Origin: Acidobacteriaceae bacterium
Lineage (GTDB): Bacteria; Acidobacteriota; Terriglobia; Terriglobales; Acidobacteriaceae
NCBI GenBank assembly: GCA_013361705.1
Contig: JABFXN010000178.1
Location: forward strand, 1-40,926
Direction: 5' to 3'
Length of the DNA: 40,926 nt
This document shows, in pieces, positions 1-7,325 of this stretch. The translations under genes were made by a program, and so were the position numbers. The notes under the pieces are model-generated. The model worked only from the letters and a program-made list of their open reading frames with translations. It did not search any database and was not told the origin of the DNA. Positions within the stretch are counted from its first letter, which is position 1, and the number at the start of each line of letters is the position of its first letter.

Positions 1-50
1 CGGTGCTGCTCGATCGTATCGAAAACCCACCTTTACTGAAGAACTATATA

Positions 51-132
51 GCGGGCCTTCAGCCCTTAGTTTTCAATGGGCCGGAGACCTGGGGCGTTGC
101 CCCAGGCTGGTATCGAGCGCGCCTTCAGCGCT
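51..132 (+). repeat. Three-hairpin intergenic repeat, copy 1
   Basis: Three short stem-loops lie in a row: GGGC-cttca-GCCC, GGGGC-gtt-GCCCC and GCGC-cttca-GCGC. The same order recurs at 5456-5537 and 9095-9177, and a shortened copy is at 31901-31947. The rest of the 1-313 stretch holds no gene I can support; the ORF called there is mostly this repeat. The upstream gene is outside the window, so its relation to the repeat is unknown. Confidence 0.75.
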
Positions 133-313
133 TATATATAGCCCTACGTAGCTCGGGCCAAACCGGGGTTACCGGCGAACTTGTTGATGCGGCCCCGCAA
201 AAATCTCCTGGCGCAGGCCATCGCTACGGAACGAGTTCGCATCACATCTTCGTCCGGTTGTGCGGGAAAGCCGCGCCGGTCGATCCCTCTGACGATTTGC
301 AGGGCAAAACAAT

Positions 314-2737
314 ATGAATCGCAAGCTGTGTGTCTTTCTTGCTTTTGGTTTCTTTCTCCTGGCTGCTCCCGTATTTGCTACCGTCTCGGTTTCCAGTCCT
401 CAGAACGGCTCGACGGTGAGCTCCCCGGTCAGTTATGTTGCCACGGCTACTGCCTCCACCTGCTCCAGCGGCGTCGCCGCGATGGGGATCTATGTCAATA
501 ACTCGCTCGTCTATCAGGTGAACGGCGCCTCGCTTAACACCAAGCTCACGATGAGCCCGGGTTCGTATTACACGGTGGTGCAGGAGTGGGATAACTGCGG
601 CGGTTCAACGACGACGCCGGTCAGTATTACGATCCCTGGCGGCAGCACACAGAACGGCGTCACCGTCAGCTCGCCTGCGAACAACAGCACGGACACCTCT
701 CCTGTGACCTACACCGCTACAGCGGGCAGCACCACCTGCGCGGCAGGTGTGGCGGCGATGGGCATCTATGTCAATAACACGCTTGCCTACCACGTCAACG
801 GCGCGTCGCTTAATACCAAGCTGACTCTCAATCCAGGCACATACAACACCTTCGTGCAGGAATGGGATAACTGCGGTGGAGCACTCAATACACCGGTAAA
901 CATCACGGTCAGGAACCAGGCGCCGCCTACAGTCAACTTCACCGCGACCTCTTCCACGATTACGGCGGGCAGCTCTTCCACACTCAAGGTCATCGCCGGC
1001 GATGCCACCAGCGTCGTTATTAGCGGGAACGATGGCTCCAACTACACGCTCGCCGCGACCGGCGGAACGCAGGTGGTCACACCCAACGCCACAACCAACT
1101 ACACGGCAACGGCCACGAACTCGGATGGCAATACCTCGGTGGTTGCTACGGTTACGGTTGTGCCCGCAGCCGATCTGCAGAAGATCAATCATGTGGTCTT
1201 CATGCTGCAGGAGAACCGAAGCTTCGACAGCTACTTCGGCATGCTGAATCCGTATCGCCTGAGCAATGGCTGGAATATCGGTCAGGACGGAAAGACCTAC
1301 AACGTCGACGGCATCGACGATAAGCTCGCCAGTGTCAGCAACCAGAATGACGAGGGTGTCTCGTATCAACTCTTCAAGCTGAAGAGCAGTTGCATCGATG
1401 ACGCCAGCTCCTCATGGCTGGAGAGCTATGGCGATGTCAGCCGCTATGACTTCAGCACGCTACGCGGCATCAATCTTGATGGCTTCGTGCACACGGCGGA
1501 AGGCTTTGCGAAGTCGTGCCTGCAGTCGGGAGTCTGCTCCGGCAGCTATAGCGATACCAACGGCATGCGTGTGATGGGGTACTACGATCAGGGGTTCCTG
1601 AACTACTACTACTACATGGCGTCGCAGTTCGCAGTCTCTGACCGCTGGTTCTCGCCGCTGTCAAGCAAGAGCATTCCCAACCGCATTGCCACCTTTAGCG
1701 GAGGTACCACGCAGGGCCTGGTCTTCGATCCTGGCTCGAACGACCATCTGCCGCAGCTTGGCCTGCCGACCATCTTCCAGGAGCTCGACCAGTCCAGTGT
1801 GAGCTGGAAGGTGTACTACACGGTCACGCAGGGTTCATGCCTCTCTGCGGATGACTGCACGGGAGGCGCGGCGGCGCAGTTCCCAGCCACCGTCCTTAGC
1901 TACTTTGGGTGGGCGAACAAATATCTCTACCAGAACCCTTCGGGCTCAGCATGCGTGGCTCCGACGCAGAAGTCCAGTGTTGTGGGCGATGCCTCCAACT
2001 CCTTCTGCATCGATCCCAACCACGTCGCTCCACTCTCGACTTACTTTACTGACCTGACCAACAACACGCTGCCGAGCTTCTCCTTCATCGAGGCCGGCTA
2101 TGGTCAAAACGACGAGCACCCAGGCTCCGGCGGATCGAACATCGTCGGACAGGCGCAGGTTGCGAAGGTCGTGAATGCTCTCACGGCCAGCCCGGAGTGG
2201 AAGGACTCGGTCTTCTTCCTCAGCTACGACGAGGGCGGCGGACCGTACGACCATGTGCCTCCGGTGCCCGGCGCATCGAACGCCAATACCGATGCCTCGC
2301 TTGGTTCGATTCCGGACATCGCGCAGATCTCCGTGAATGCTGATTCCTACAAACCCTGCGTGCCCACCGGCGGCGTGCCGACGACACACTGCGACCTGAA
2401 CTCGAACGATCCCGGAGCCAATGCAGCCGACGCTCCAGCCAAACAGGGCTTCGCCGCTCAGCTCGGCTTCCGCGTTCCGAACATCGTCATCTCGCCCTTC
2501 AGCCGCAAACATTTCGTCTCGCATACACCGATGGATCACACGGCCGTGATCAAGTTCGTAGAGAACCGCTTCCTGGGGTCCTCCGCACACCTGACGGCCC
2601 GCGATGCGGCTCAGCCGAATCTGCTGGAGTTCTTCGACTTCAATGCAGTGCCGTGGTCAACGCCACCGACACCTCCGGTGCCGGTGAGCGTGCAGTCGCT
2701 TGGGTATGATCCGTGCACACCTACGAAGATGTATTAG
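314..2737 (+). CDS. Secreted phosphoesterase (phospholipase C / acid phosphatase family) with duplicated Ig-like N-terminal modules
   Basis: This is an 807-residue exported protein. It opens with a signal peptide (MNRKLCVFLAFGF... ending PVFA). Two near-identical modules of about 85 residues follow (about 25-110 and 114-200); each contains GVAAMGIYVNN and VQEWDNCGG. A third Ig-like segment spans about 205-285. The catalytic domain begins at NHVVFMLQENRSFDSYFG (E300 to D305), the hallmark of the bacterial phosphoesterase family PF04185 (phospholipase C, AcpA), which belongs to the alkaline-phosphatase-like metal-dependent hydrolases. The later motifs SYDEGGGPYDHVPP and MDHTAVIKFVENRF fit the metal-binding second half. 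It probably cleaves phosphate mono- or diesters outside the cytoplasm; the substrate cannot be read from the sequence. The gene stands alone. The start ATG precedes a clean signal peptide. Confidence 0.9.
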   Translation: MNRKLCVFLAFGFFLLAAPVFATVSVSSPQNGSTVSSPVSYVATATASTCSSGVAAMGIYVNNSLVYQVNGASLNTKLTMSPGSYYTVVQEWDNCGGSTTTPVSITIPGGSTQNGVTVSSPANNSTDTSPVTYTATAGSTTCAAGVAAMGIYVNNTLAYHVNGASLNTKLTLNPGTYNTFVQEWDNCGGALNTPVNITVRNQAPPTVNFTATSSTITAGSSSTLKVIAGDATSVVISGNDGSNYTLAATGGTQVVTPNATTNYTATATNSDGNTSVVATVTVVPAADLQKINHVVFMLQENRSFDSYFGMLNPYRLSNGWNIGQDGKTYNVDGIDDKLASVSNQNDEGVSYQLFKLKSSCIDDASSSWLESYGDVSRYDFSTLRGINLDGFVHTAEGFAKSCLQSGVCSGSYSDTNGMRVMGYYDQGFLNYYYYMASQFAVSDRWFSPLSSKSIPNRIATFSGGTTQGLVFDPGSNDHLPQLGLPTIFQELDQSSVSWKVYYTVTQGSCLSADDCTGGAAAQFPATVLSYFGWANKYLYQNPSGSACVAPTQKSSVVGDASNSFCIDPNHVAPLSTYFTDLTNNTLPSFSFIEAGYGQNDEHPGSGGSNIVGQAQVAKVVNALTASPEWKDSVFFLSYDEGGGPYDHVPPVPGASNANTDASLGSIPDIAQISVNADSYKPCVPTGGVPTTHCDLNSNDPGANAADAPAKQGFAAQLGFRVPNIVISPFSRKHFVSHTPMDHTAVIKFVENRFLGSSAHLTARDAAQPNLLEFFDFNAVPWSTPPTPPVPVSVQSLGYDPCTPTKMY

Positions 2738-2860
2738 GAACGGGATCACGAGATTCAATAAGAAGTTTGAGTCTTCGGTTGGTCCACGGAGAGCCCGTCT
2801 GCTGGCTATCATCCATTCAGGCTTGGCGCTGACAGCCGCGCCATTTCAGGAGCTTCATCG

Positions 2861-3427
2861 ATGGCCGTTGCGACTCTTTCGAAGGAACAACGAGAGACAC
2901 TCTTCAAAACACTGCAAGACCGCTTTGAGAAAAACGGGAATCGTCATAAGGGGTTGGCGTGGTCTGACGTGCAGGCAAGGCTCGCACGAAAGACCCGGGC
3001 GCTTTGGACGTTGAGCGAGATGGAACGGACAGGCGGCGAACCTGATGTCATCGGCAGGGATGATGCAACGGGGGAATATATCTTCTGCGATTGTTCGGCC
3101 GAGAGTCCCGAGGGTCGCAGGAATGTCTGCTATGACCGGGAAGGGCAAAACAAGCGGGAGAAGGAGGGTCTGCCGGTCGCGGGCAATGTCCTGGATATGG
3201 CGGCTGAGATCGGGATTGAGCCTTTGAACGAAGAGCAGTATCGGGAGTTGCAGAAGCTGGGGAGCTTCGACACCAAGACTCAGAGCTGGTTGAAGACGCC
3301 GGATGAGATTACGAAGCTGGGCGGGGCTATCTTCGGTGATCGGCGCTATGGGCGTCTCTTTGTGTATCACAATACCGCTCCCTGCTTTTATCGCGGCAGA
3401 GGGTTTCGCGGATTGCTGAGGGTTTGA
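2861..3427 (+). CDS. DUF4256 domain protein
   Basis: This 188-residue soluble protein has no signal peptide. I recognise the DUF4256 family by GLAWSDVQARL near the N-terminus, the central TGGEPDVIG and EYIFCDCSAESPEGRRN segments, and the C-terminal RRYGRLFVYHN(T/G)A motif. The family is widespread in bacteria and its function is unknown. An AGGAG ribosome-binding site at 2848-2852 supports ATG 2861. It stands alone, co-directional with the preceding phosphoesterase but 120 bases away, so co-transcription is possible but not evident. Confidence 0.85.
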   Translation: MAVATLSKEQRETLFKTLQDRFEKNGNRHKGLAWSDVQARLARKTRALWTLSEMERTGGEPDVIGRDDATGEYIFCDCSAESPEGRRNVCYDREGQNKREKEGLPVAGNVLDMAAEIGIEPLNEEQYRELQKLGSFDTKTQSWLKTPDEITKLGGAIFGDRRYGRLFVYHNTAPCFYRGRGFRGLLRV

Positions 3428-3488
3428 GCGGTTCTTCGTTTGTGAGAAGAAGTATGCGTCGAGAAGTAGATTTCCCCGCTGCGCTTCA

Positions 3489-3517
3489 CCCCAACCAGCA
3501 GAGCTGGCCGGGGCCCC
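3489..3517 (+). repeat. CCCCAAC...GGGG hairpin repeat (variant copy)
   Basis: CCCCAACCAGC-AGA-GCTGGCCGGGG forms an imperfect stem, followed by CCCCCG. It resembles the better-conserved copies at 21068 and 29148 (CCCCAACGAAC-AA-GTTCGTTGGGG). It sits about 60 bases after the DUF4256 stop codon, so it may act as a transcription-end structure. Confidence 0.5.
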
Positions 3518-3618
3518 CGAACGCTACGAAATGACAAACAAAAAGACGGTCGTGCTGCGGTCGAATGGCTCACCCTTAGCGATTGGGTGGGTGCGAACGG
3601 GGTGAAGAGCGGACCTCA

Positions 3619-3729
3619 GCGGCTGAAGCCGCTTGCTTCTTTGGCGGATGTGCGGCATGGCTGAAGCCATGCCCTTAAGCAAAACGATTCGAGCTGACGT
3701 TCGAATACACCCATTGCGATGCAATGGGT
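3619..3729. repeat. Cluster of short perfect hairpins
   Basis: This belongs to the 374-base gene-free gap 3428-3801. Visible stems are GCGGC-tgaa-GCCGC (3619-3632), GGCATGGC-tgaa-GCCATGCC (3654-3673), an ATTCGA/TCGAAT stem near 3687-3706, and ACCCATTGC-gat-GCAATGGGT (3709-3729). The TGAA loops recur in the other repeat families of the window in the opposite orientation (TTCA). No ORF here is credible. Confidence 0.65.
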
Positions 3730-3801
3730 GGAGCCCCTAAAGTGTGGGCTGCGGATTAATACCGTGCAGACATCTGCCGGCTCTCTTTGCCACAATGAGG
3801 C

Positions 3802-4146
3802 ATGGTGCCTTCGAATCTTGCCGCTAACTGGATTGCTGCCTGGAATTCGCATGATCTGGACCAGGTGCTCGAGTTCTACACTGATGACTTTGAGATGTCG
3901 TCTCCGCATATCGTGAACATCATGGGAGAGCCTTCCGGCACCTTGCACGGCAAGCCCGCCATCCGCGCTTACTGGCAGAAGGCCATGGGTCTGTTCCCCG
4001 GTTTGCATTTCACGCTGGAGACGGTTTACACCGGAGCGAATTCAGTGGTGATCGCCTACACCAACCAGGCGGGCCGCCGCTGTGGGGAGATCCTTTTCTT
4101 TAACGATGAAGGCAAGTGTTTCCGCTCAGCCGGGAATTACGCGTGA
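3802..4146 (+). CDS. SnoaL-like / NTF2-fold small protein
   Basis: This is a 114-residue cytosolic protein. The N-terminal pattern ANWIAAWNSHDLDQVLEFYTDDFEM is typical of the SnoaL-like branch of the NTF2 superfamily. GTLHGKPAIRAYWQKAM follows, and then LHFTLETVYTGANSVVIAYTNQ in the curved-sheet half. Such proteins bind small molecules or catalyse simple isomerase or hydrolase reactions; no catalytic residue can be assigned. A short weak GAGG lies 7 bases before ATG 3802. It stands alone between two repeat regions, and the octamer repeat begins five bases after its stop. Confidence 0.8.
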   Translation: MVPSNLAANWIAAWNSHDLDQVLEFYTDDFEMSSPHIVNIMGEPSGTLHGKPAIRAYWQKAMGLFPGLHFTLETVYTGANSVVIAYTNQAGRRCGEILFFNDEGKCFRSAGNYA

Positions 4147-4151
4147 GGTAG

Positions 4152-4191
4152 TTGAATGGTTGAATCGTTGGATAGTTGAATAGTTGAATAG
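4152..4191 (+). repeat. Octamer tandem repeat (TTGAATNN)5
   Basis: Five consecutive 8-base units can be read: TTGAATGG, TTGAATCG, TTGGATAG, TTGAATAG, TTGAATAG. The same octamer family appears at 8178, 10473 and 11510, and as two-unit remnants at 14273 and 31772. Confidence 0.85.
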
Positions 4192-4284
4192 TGCGTGGCG
4201 GAGTGAAGATCGAGGCGCCCTTCGAGGGCGTGACAAGGTACAAGTAGCGTGCGGCGCTTCCGAATCGTCATATACTGCGCTCAC

Positions 4285-5334
4285 ATGATCTGTGCGCGTT
4301 TCTATTGGAAAAAGCTCTTTGGTCTCGCGACAGCCGTTCTTATGGCGAACTCTGCGTTTGCTATGCAGAGTCAGACGGTTTCTGCCGGCCAGCCTGCGGA
4401 TTGCTCCGCGTATGTTTCTGTACCACTGCCCGCGGAAGCGGAAAAGGTTCCAGCTCCGAAGGTATATCCAGCGTGTGCGTCTTATCGCTCCTATCGCGGT
4501 ATCGGGCGTCCGGTGAACTACGCCGAAGCGCGTGCCTGTGCATGGCGGGAGCGCCTTGCGCAGAAGGCTGAACTCGCACAGAACCCGGATCAACCTACGA
4601 GCTGGGTGGTTGGCGGTTCGCTGATCCTGGCCGATCTCTATGCCAACGGTGCAGGAGTGCAGCGTAACGTTCCGCTGGCGATGCGGTTTGCCTGCGAGGC
4701 GGAAGGGTTGATGGCGACGAGCGCGCTGCCGGAGATTGAGGAGCGCGCCCGCGGCAACCATGAGCCGTTTGAGTTCTGCGACCATGCTACGACGACGTTG
4801 AGCGCGACCTTCTGTAGTGATTATGCCTCGGAAGTCAAGGACGAGCGCAGAGGCCGATACGAGAACACGCTCAAGTCTTCGGTGGCTGCTGAGCAGCAGG
4901 CAGCATTTACCAAACTGCTTGCTGCCCGTGATACATACCTCAAGGCACATGCCTCAGAGGTGTATCAGGGTGGCAGCATTCGCAATATACGAACGCTACG
5001 TTCGCAGGAGATTCTCAGCGATCTTTTTCAGGCGGAGCTGGCTCGCTATGAACGCAAGCAGTGGCCTGCACTTTCTGCCAATCAGATTGCTATGTCCGAT
5101 AGTCTGCTACAGCGCGAGTATGAGAAGAAGGTCCAGAGCTTGCGGGCGCAGACGAAGGAAGCGATGGATGAGGGAGCAGTGAAGGCAGAGAGTCTCTCCA
5201 GTGTGGAGAGAACATGGGAGGCGTATCGCGATGCCTGGGTTGCATTTGCACAAGTGCGTTATCCATCCGCTGTTGACGCGATCCGTGCGCAGATTACGTT
5301 AGACCGATATCGGTTGGTGAAGACGATCTCGTAG
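4285..5334 (+). CDS. Exported protein with C-terminal LprI-like (DUF1311) domain
   Basis: I place the start at ATG 4285 rather than the track's GTG 4249, because it gives a compact signal peptide (MICARFYWKKLFGLATAVLMANSAFA) for a protein of 349 residues. The N-terminal half has a Sel1-like feel (ILADLYANGAGVQRNVPLAMRFACEAEG), a pattern seen in short helical repeats. The C-terminal part (from about residue 170) ends in SLSSVERTWEAYRDAWVAFAQVRYP, typical of the lysozyme-inhibitor LprI-like / DUF1311 family. It is probably periplasmic; inhibition of lysozyme is known for only some family members and is not implied here. It is monocistronic and converges on the lipoprotein gene at 5684. Confidence 0.75.
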   Translation: MICARFYWKKLFGLATAVLMANSAFAMQSQTVSAGQPADCSAYVSVPLPAEAEKVPAPKVYPACASYRSYRGIGRPVNYAEARACAWRERLAQKAELAQNPDQPTSWVVGGSLILADLYANGAGVQRNVPLAMRFACEAEGLMATSALPEIEERARGNHEPFEFCDHATTTLSATFCSDYASEVKDERRGRYENTLKSSVAAEQQAAFTKLLAARDTYLKAHASEVYQGGSIRNIRTLRSQEILSDLFQAELARYERKQWPALSANQIAMSDSLLQREYEKKVQSLRAQTKEAMDEGAVKAESLSSVERTWEAYRDAWVAFAQVRYPSAVDAIRAQITLDRYRLVKTIS

Positions 5335-5455
5335 GGACTCCTGTTGATCTCAGCCGCTGGACAAAGCGGTCCTTCGCTTTCGCTCAGGATGACAACTAAA
5401 ACGGTTTGGTGCTCGACAAAGCAGTGCTAGAGGCCACAAGCCGCATTTCTATAGA

Positions 5456-5537
5456 GCGGGCCTTCAGCCCTTGGGGTTGTTAATACCGCTAACCTGGGGC
5501 GTTGCCCCAGGCTGGTATAGAACGCGCCTTCAGCGCG
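5456..5537 (+). repeat. Three-hairpin intergenic repeat, copy 2
   Basis: This has the same three stem-loops as copy 1 (GGGC/GCCC, GGGGC-gtt-GCCCC, GCGC/GCGC). It lies in the 349-base convergent gap 5335-5683, between two genes that point at each other, where a bidirectional transcription stop would be useful. No gene is visible in the gap. Confidence 0.8.
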
Positions 5538-5560
5538 TACCCTGCCGGGGTACCCACCTC

Positions 5561-5588
5561 GGGAGTCACGAACTTGTTCGTTGGGGTG
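5561..5588 (-). repeat. CCCCAACGAACAAGTTCGT repeat, inverted copy
   Basis: On the minus strand this reads CACCCCAACGAACAAGTTCG followed by TGACTCCC, which is the left half of the perfect palindrome found at 29148. The right arm has diverged. It adjoins repeat copy 2 in the same convergent gap. Confidence 0.55.
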
Positions 5589-5683
5589 AACACTAGGAAC
5601 GGAAGGTGGGTTAGGAACACCCTGCATTTCTAACAAAACACAAACCACGTGTCTCGGTACGCACCTGGCAAAGCTTACTGTCG

Positions 5684-6325
5684 TTATTGCACGACTCCTG
5701 AGTCGTCGCCGGTGCTGCTGTTAGCGGCTTTGGTGAGTTGCCAGCCTTGTGGGGTATTGGTGAGCATTGCGGTTGTCGGTTTAGGCCCGCTGAGAGCGAA
5801 CTGTATCGCTGGGAAGGCGATCTTGGTTTCGGGGGCCTCTGCCCAGTCGGGGACGCCGTCGATGGTGTAGTGATAGCTCACCGTCGTGGTCGCTCCTGGC
5901 TGGTCGGACGTAGGCGTGTTGCTGTCAATCGACGCAACCTTGCGATGGCCGTAGCAGAAGTTGCCGTAGCCGGGCTGGGATGGATCCGTAGTCCAGGCGG
6001 AACGGCCCTTTTCGCTGATGTCGTAGTTGTTCATCTGTTTGGAGACGATGATGATCTTCTTCTCGGCCGAGGTGCGGGTCAGCAGTCCCTGATCGACCAG
6101 GGCGTCGAACTGGCGCGTCTTGTCCTGGTCAGAGTGCGCTACTTGTACGGGGAACTGCTGGGGCGTCGGCCATACGCAGAGAGGGTGAGCGGCGTAGTAT
6201 GTATCGATCGCGCCGGCATAGTTAGGAGCGACCGTGGCTGTCTTCTTGCAGGCCGTCATTACAAACGCCAGTGCACTCACCGAGAACGCGACTATCTGCA
6301 GCGCTTCTTTCACCTTCCGTTTCAT
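5684..6325 (-). CDS. Hypothetical lipoprotein
   Basis: This 213-residue protein has a charged N-terminus (MKRKVKEAL), a hydrophobic stretch and a probable lipobox ending VMTAC (Cys26) followed by KK, so it is likely a lipid-anchored envelope protein. The -3 residue is Met, a little unusual for a lipobox. The mature part has DTYYAAHPLCVWPTPQQFPVQV, ISEKGRSAWT and FCYGHRKV segments but no domain I can name. Two cysteines, in HPLCVWP and NFCYGH, could pair. It lies downstream of the carbonic anhydrase gene on the same strand, 92 bases away. Confidence 0.7.
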   Translation of the reverse strand: MKRKVKEALQIVAFSVSALAFVMTACKKTATVAPNYAGAIDTYYAAHPLCVWPTPQQFPVQVAHSDQDKTRQFDALVDQGLLTRTSAEKKIIIVSKQMNNYDISEKGRSAWTTDPSQPGYGNFCYGHRKVASIDSNTPTSDQPGATTTVSYHYTIDGVPDWAEAPETKIAFPAIQFALSGPKPTTAMLTNTPQGWQLTKAANSSTGDDSGVVQ

Positions 6326-6417
6326 GCAACCTTAGTTGCCGGGGTAGGGATTGCAGTTGTCACCGTCTAGCCATTCTTTCGGTTATCAATCAGACAGAAC
6401 AACTTAGGTTTGCGCCG

Positions 6418-7077
6418 CTACAGCAGTGTGACGACTCCGGTGGCGACATCGTAGAAGGCAGCCTGAATCTTTAGCTTGCCCTCGTTGACCATAGGCCACA
6501 GCACGGTAGAGGTCTGGGCGAGCAGGTTTGCCTGGATCTGCGCATTTTTCTTGATGGCGGCAACCAGATTTCCTCCTGCGGCCTCGACGGCAGGCTGCAG
6601 ATGCGGATAGAGCGAGGCAATCTGGCCGGGAACGGGCTTTTTCGCGATGGCTGCTTTGACCGCACCACAGTTGGCATGGCCCATGACCACAAGAACCTCT
6701 ACGCCCAGACCGGCGGCTCCGTATTCGAGGCTGCCTATGATCTCAGAGTTGATGATGTTGCCGGCGACACGTCTGACGAAGATGTGACCGATGGTCTGGT
6801 CGAAGACCAGCTCCACGGGAACGCGGGAGTCGGCGCAGGAGAGCACGGCCGCGAAGGGCTCCTGCTTGTCGACCGTGTGTTCCTTCAGAACCTTTAGGTC
6901 CTGTGCAATGCTTGTGTATTGATCGGCCGCGAAGCGTCGGTTACCTTCCATGAGCCGCTGCAGCGCTGCGTCCGGGGAAGAAGGCGGGACTTCCTGTGCG
7001 GCTGATGAGAGGGAAGGTGCGATCGAAGCTGAAGCGGCGGCAACGAGGAAGGTGCGGCGTGACCAAGGTGTGCTCAT
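6418..7077 (-). CDS. Tat-exported beta-class carbonic anhydrase
   Basis: The predicted product has 219 residues and interconverts CO2 and bicarbonate. The zinc site is visible: C81-A-D83-S-R85 and H134-A-N-C137-G-A-V, the canonical beta-class Cys/His/Cys set with the Asp-Arg dyad. I start at ATG 7077 because it gives a Tat signal (SRRTFLVAAASAS...) and has GGGAGA upstream. The longer track ORF reads through the repeat element at 7127-7242. A periplasmic beta-carbonic anhydrase is less common than a cytosolic one, and the enzyme presumably folds before export. The inverted-repeat element ends about 50 bases before the start codon. Confidence 0.9.
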   Translation of the reverse strand: MSTPWSRRTFLVAAASASIAPSLSSAAQEVPPSSPDAALQRLMEGNRRFAADQYTSIAQDLKVLKEHTVDKQEPFAAVLSCADSRVPVELVFDQTIGHIFVRRVAGNIINSEIIGSLEYGAAGLGVEVLVVMGHANCGAVKAAIAKKPVPGQIASLYPHLQPAVEAAGGNLVAAIKKNAQIQANLLAQTSTVLWPMVNEGKLKIQAAFYDVATGVVTLL

Positions 7078-7126
7078 CGGTGTCTCCCGGAGTGACATGG
7101 AACGCAAGGTAAATGGAACGGCGCGG

Positions 7127-7242
7127 TAGAGTATTTCTCCTGTAGATGTAATGCGGGGCTTGTGCATCTATGGGCGTTTTCCTCAATGAAAACGCCGCTG
7201 CACGCTCCTCGCGGTATAGCCAGCAACAGGAGAAATACTCTA
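7127..7242. repeat. Long inverted-repeat element, copy 1
   Basis: Perfect 17-base terminal arms (TAGAGTATTTCTCCTGT at 7127-7143 and its exact complement at 7226-7242) bracket a core with a 9-bp hairpin, GGCGTTTTC-ctcaat-GAAAACGCC (7173-7196). A second copy at 36254-36361 keeps the core but has different, again self-complementary, arms. It could be a REP/BIME-like or MITE-like element or a structured leader RNA. It lies upstream of the carbonic anhydrase start. Confidence 0.85.
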
Positions 7243-7325
7243 ATTTGCCCCTCGACTATACCCCTCTCCTGCTGCGTCGTCATGCACTCCGGCGGTGAAT
7301 TCGGCAGTATCTGTCGCTGAAAGGT

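Noticed and set aside
3-317. ORF of 104 codons at the window start
   Set aside because: It is largely the three-hairpin repeat translated and has no family resemblance.
605-1369. 254-codon minus-strand ORF inside the phosphoesterase gene
   Set aside because: It is antisense to a clear family protein, with Arg/Val-rich composition typical of shadow frames in GC-rich DNA.
1946-2590. 214-codon minus-strand ORF inside the phosphoesterase gene
   Set aside because: Shadow of the real gene; no domain.
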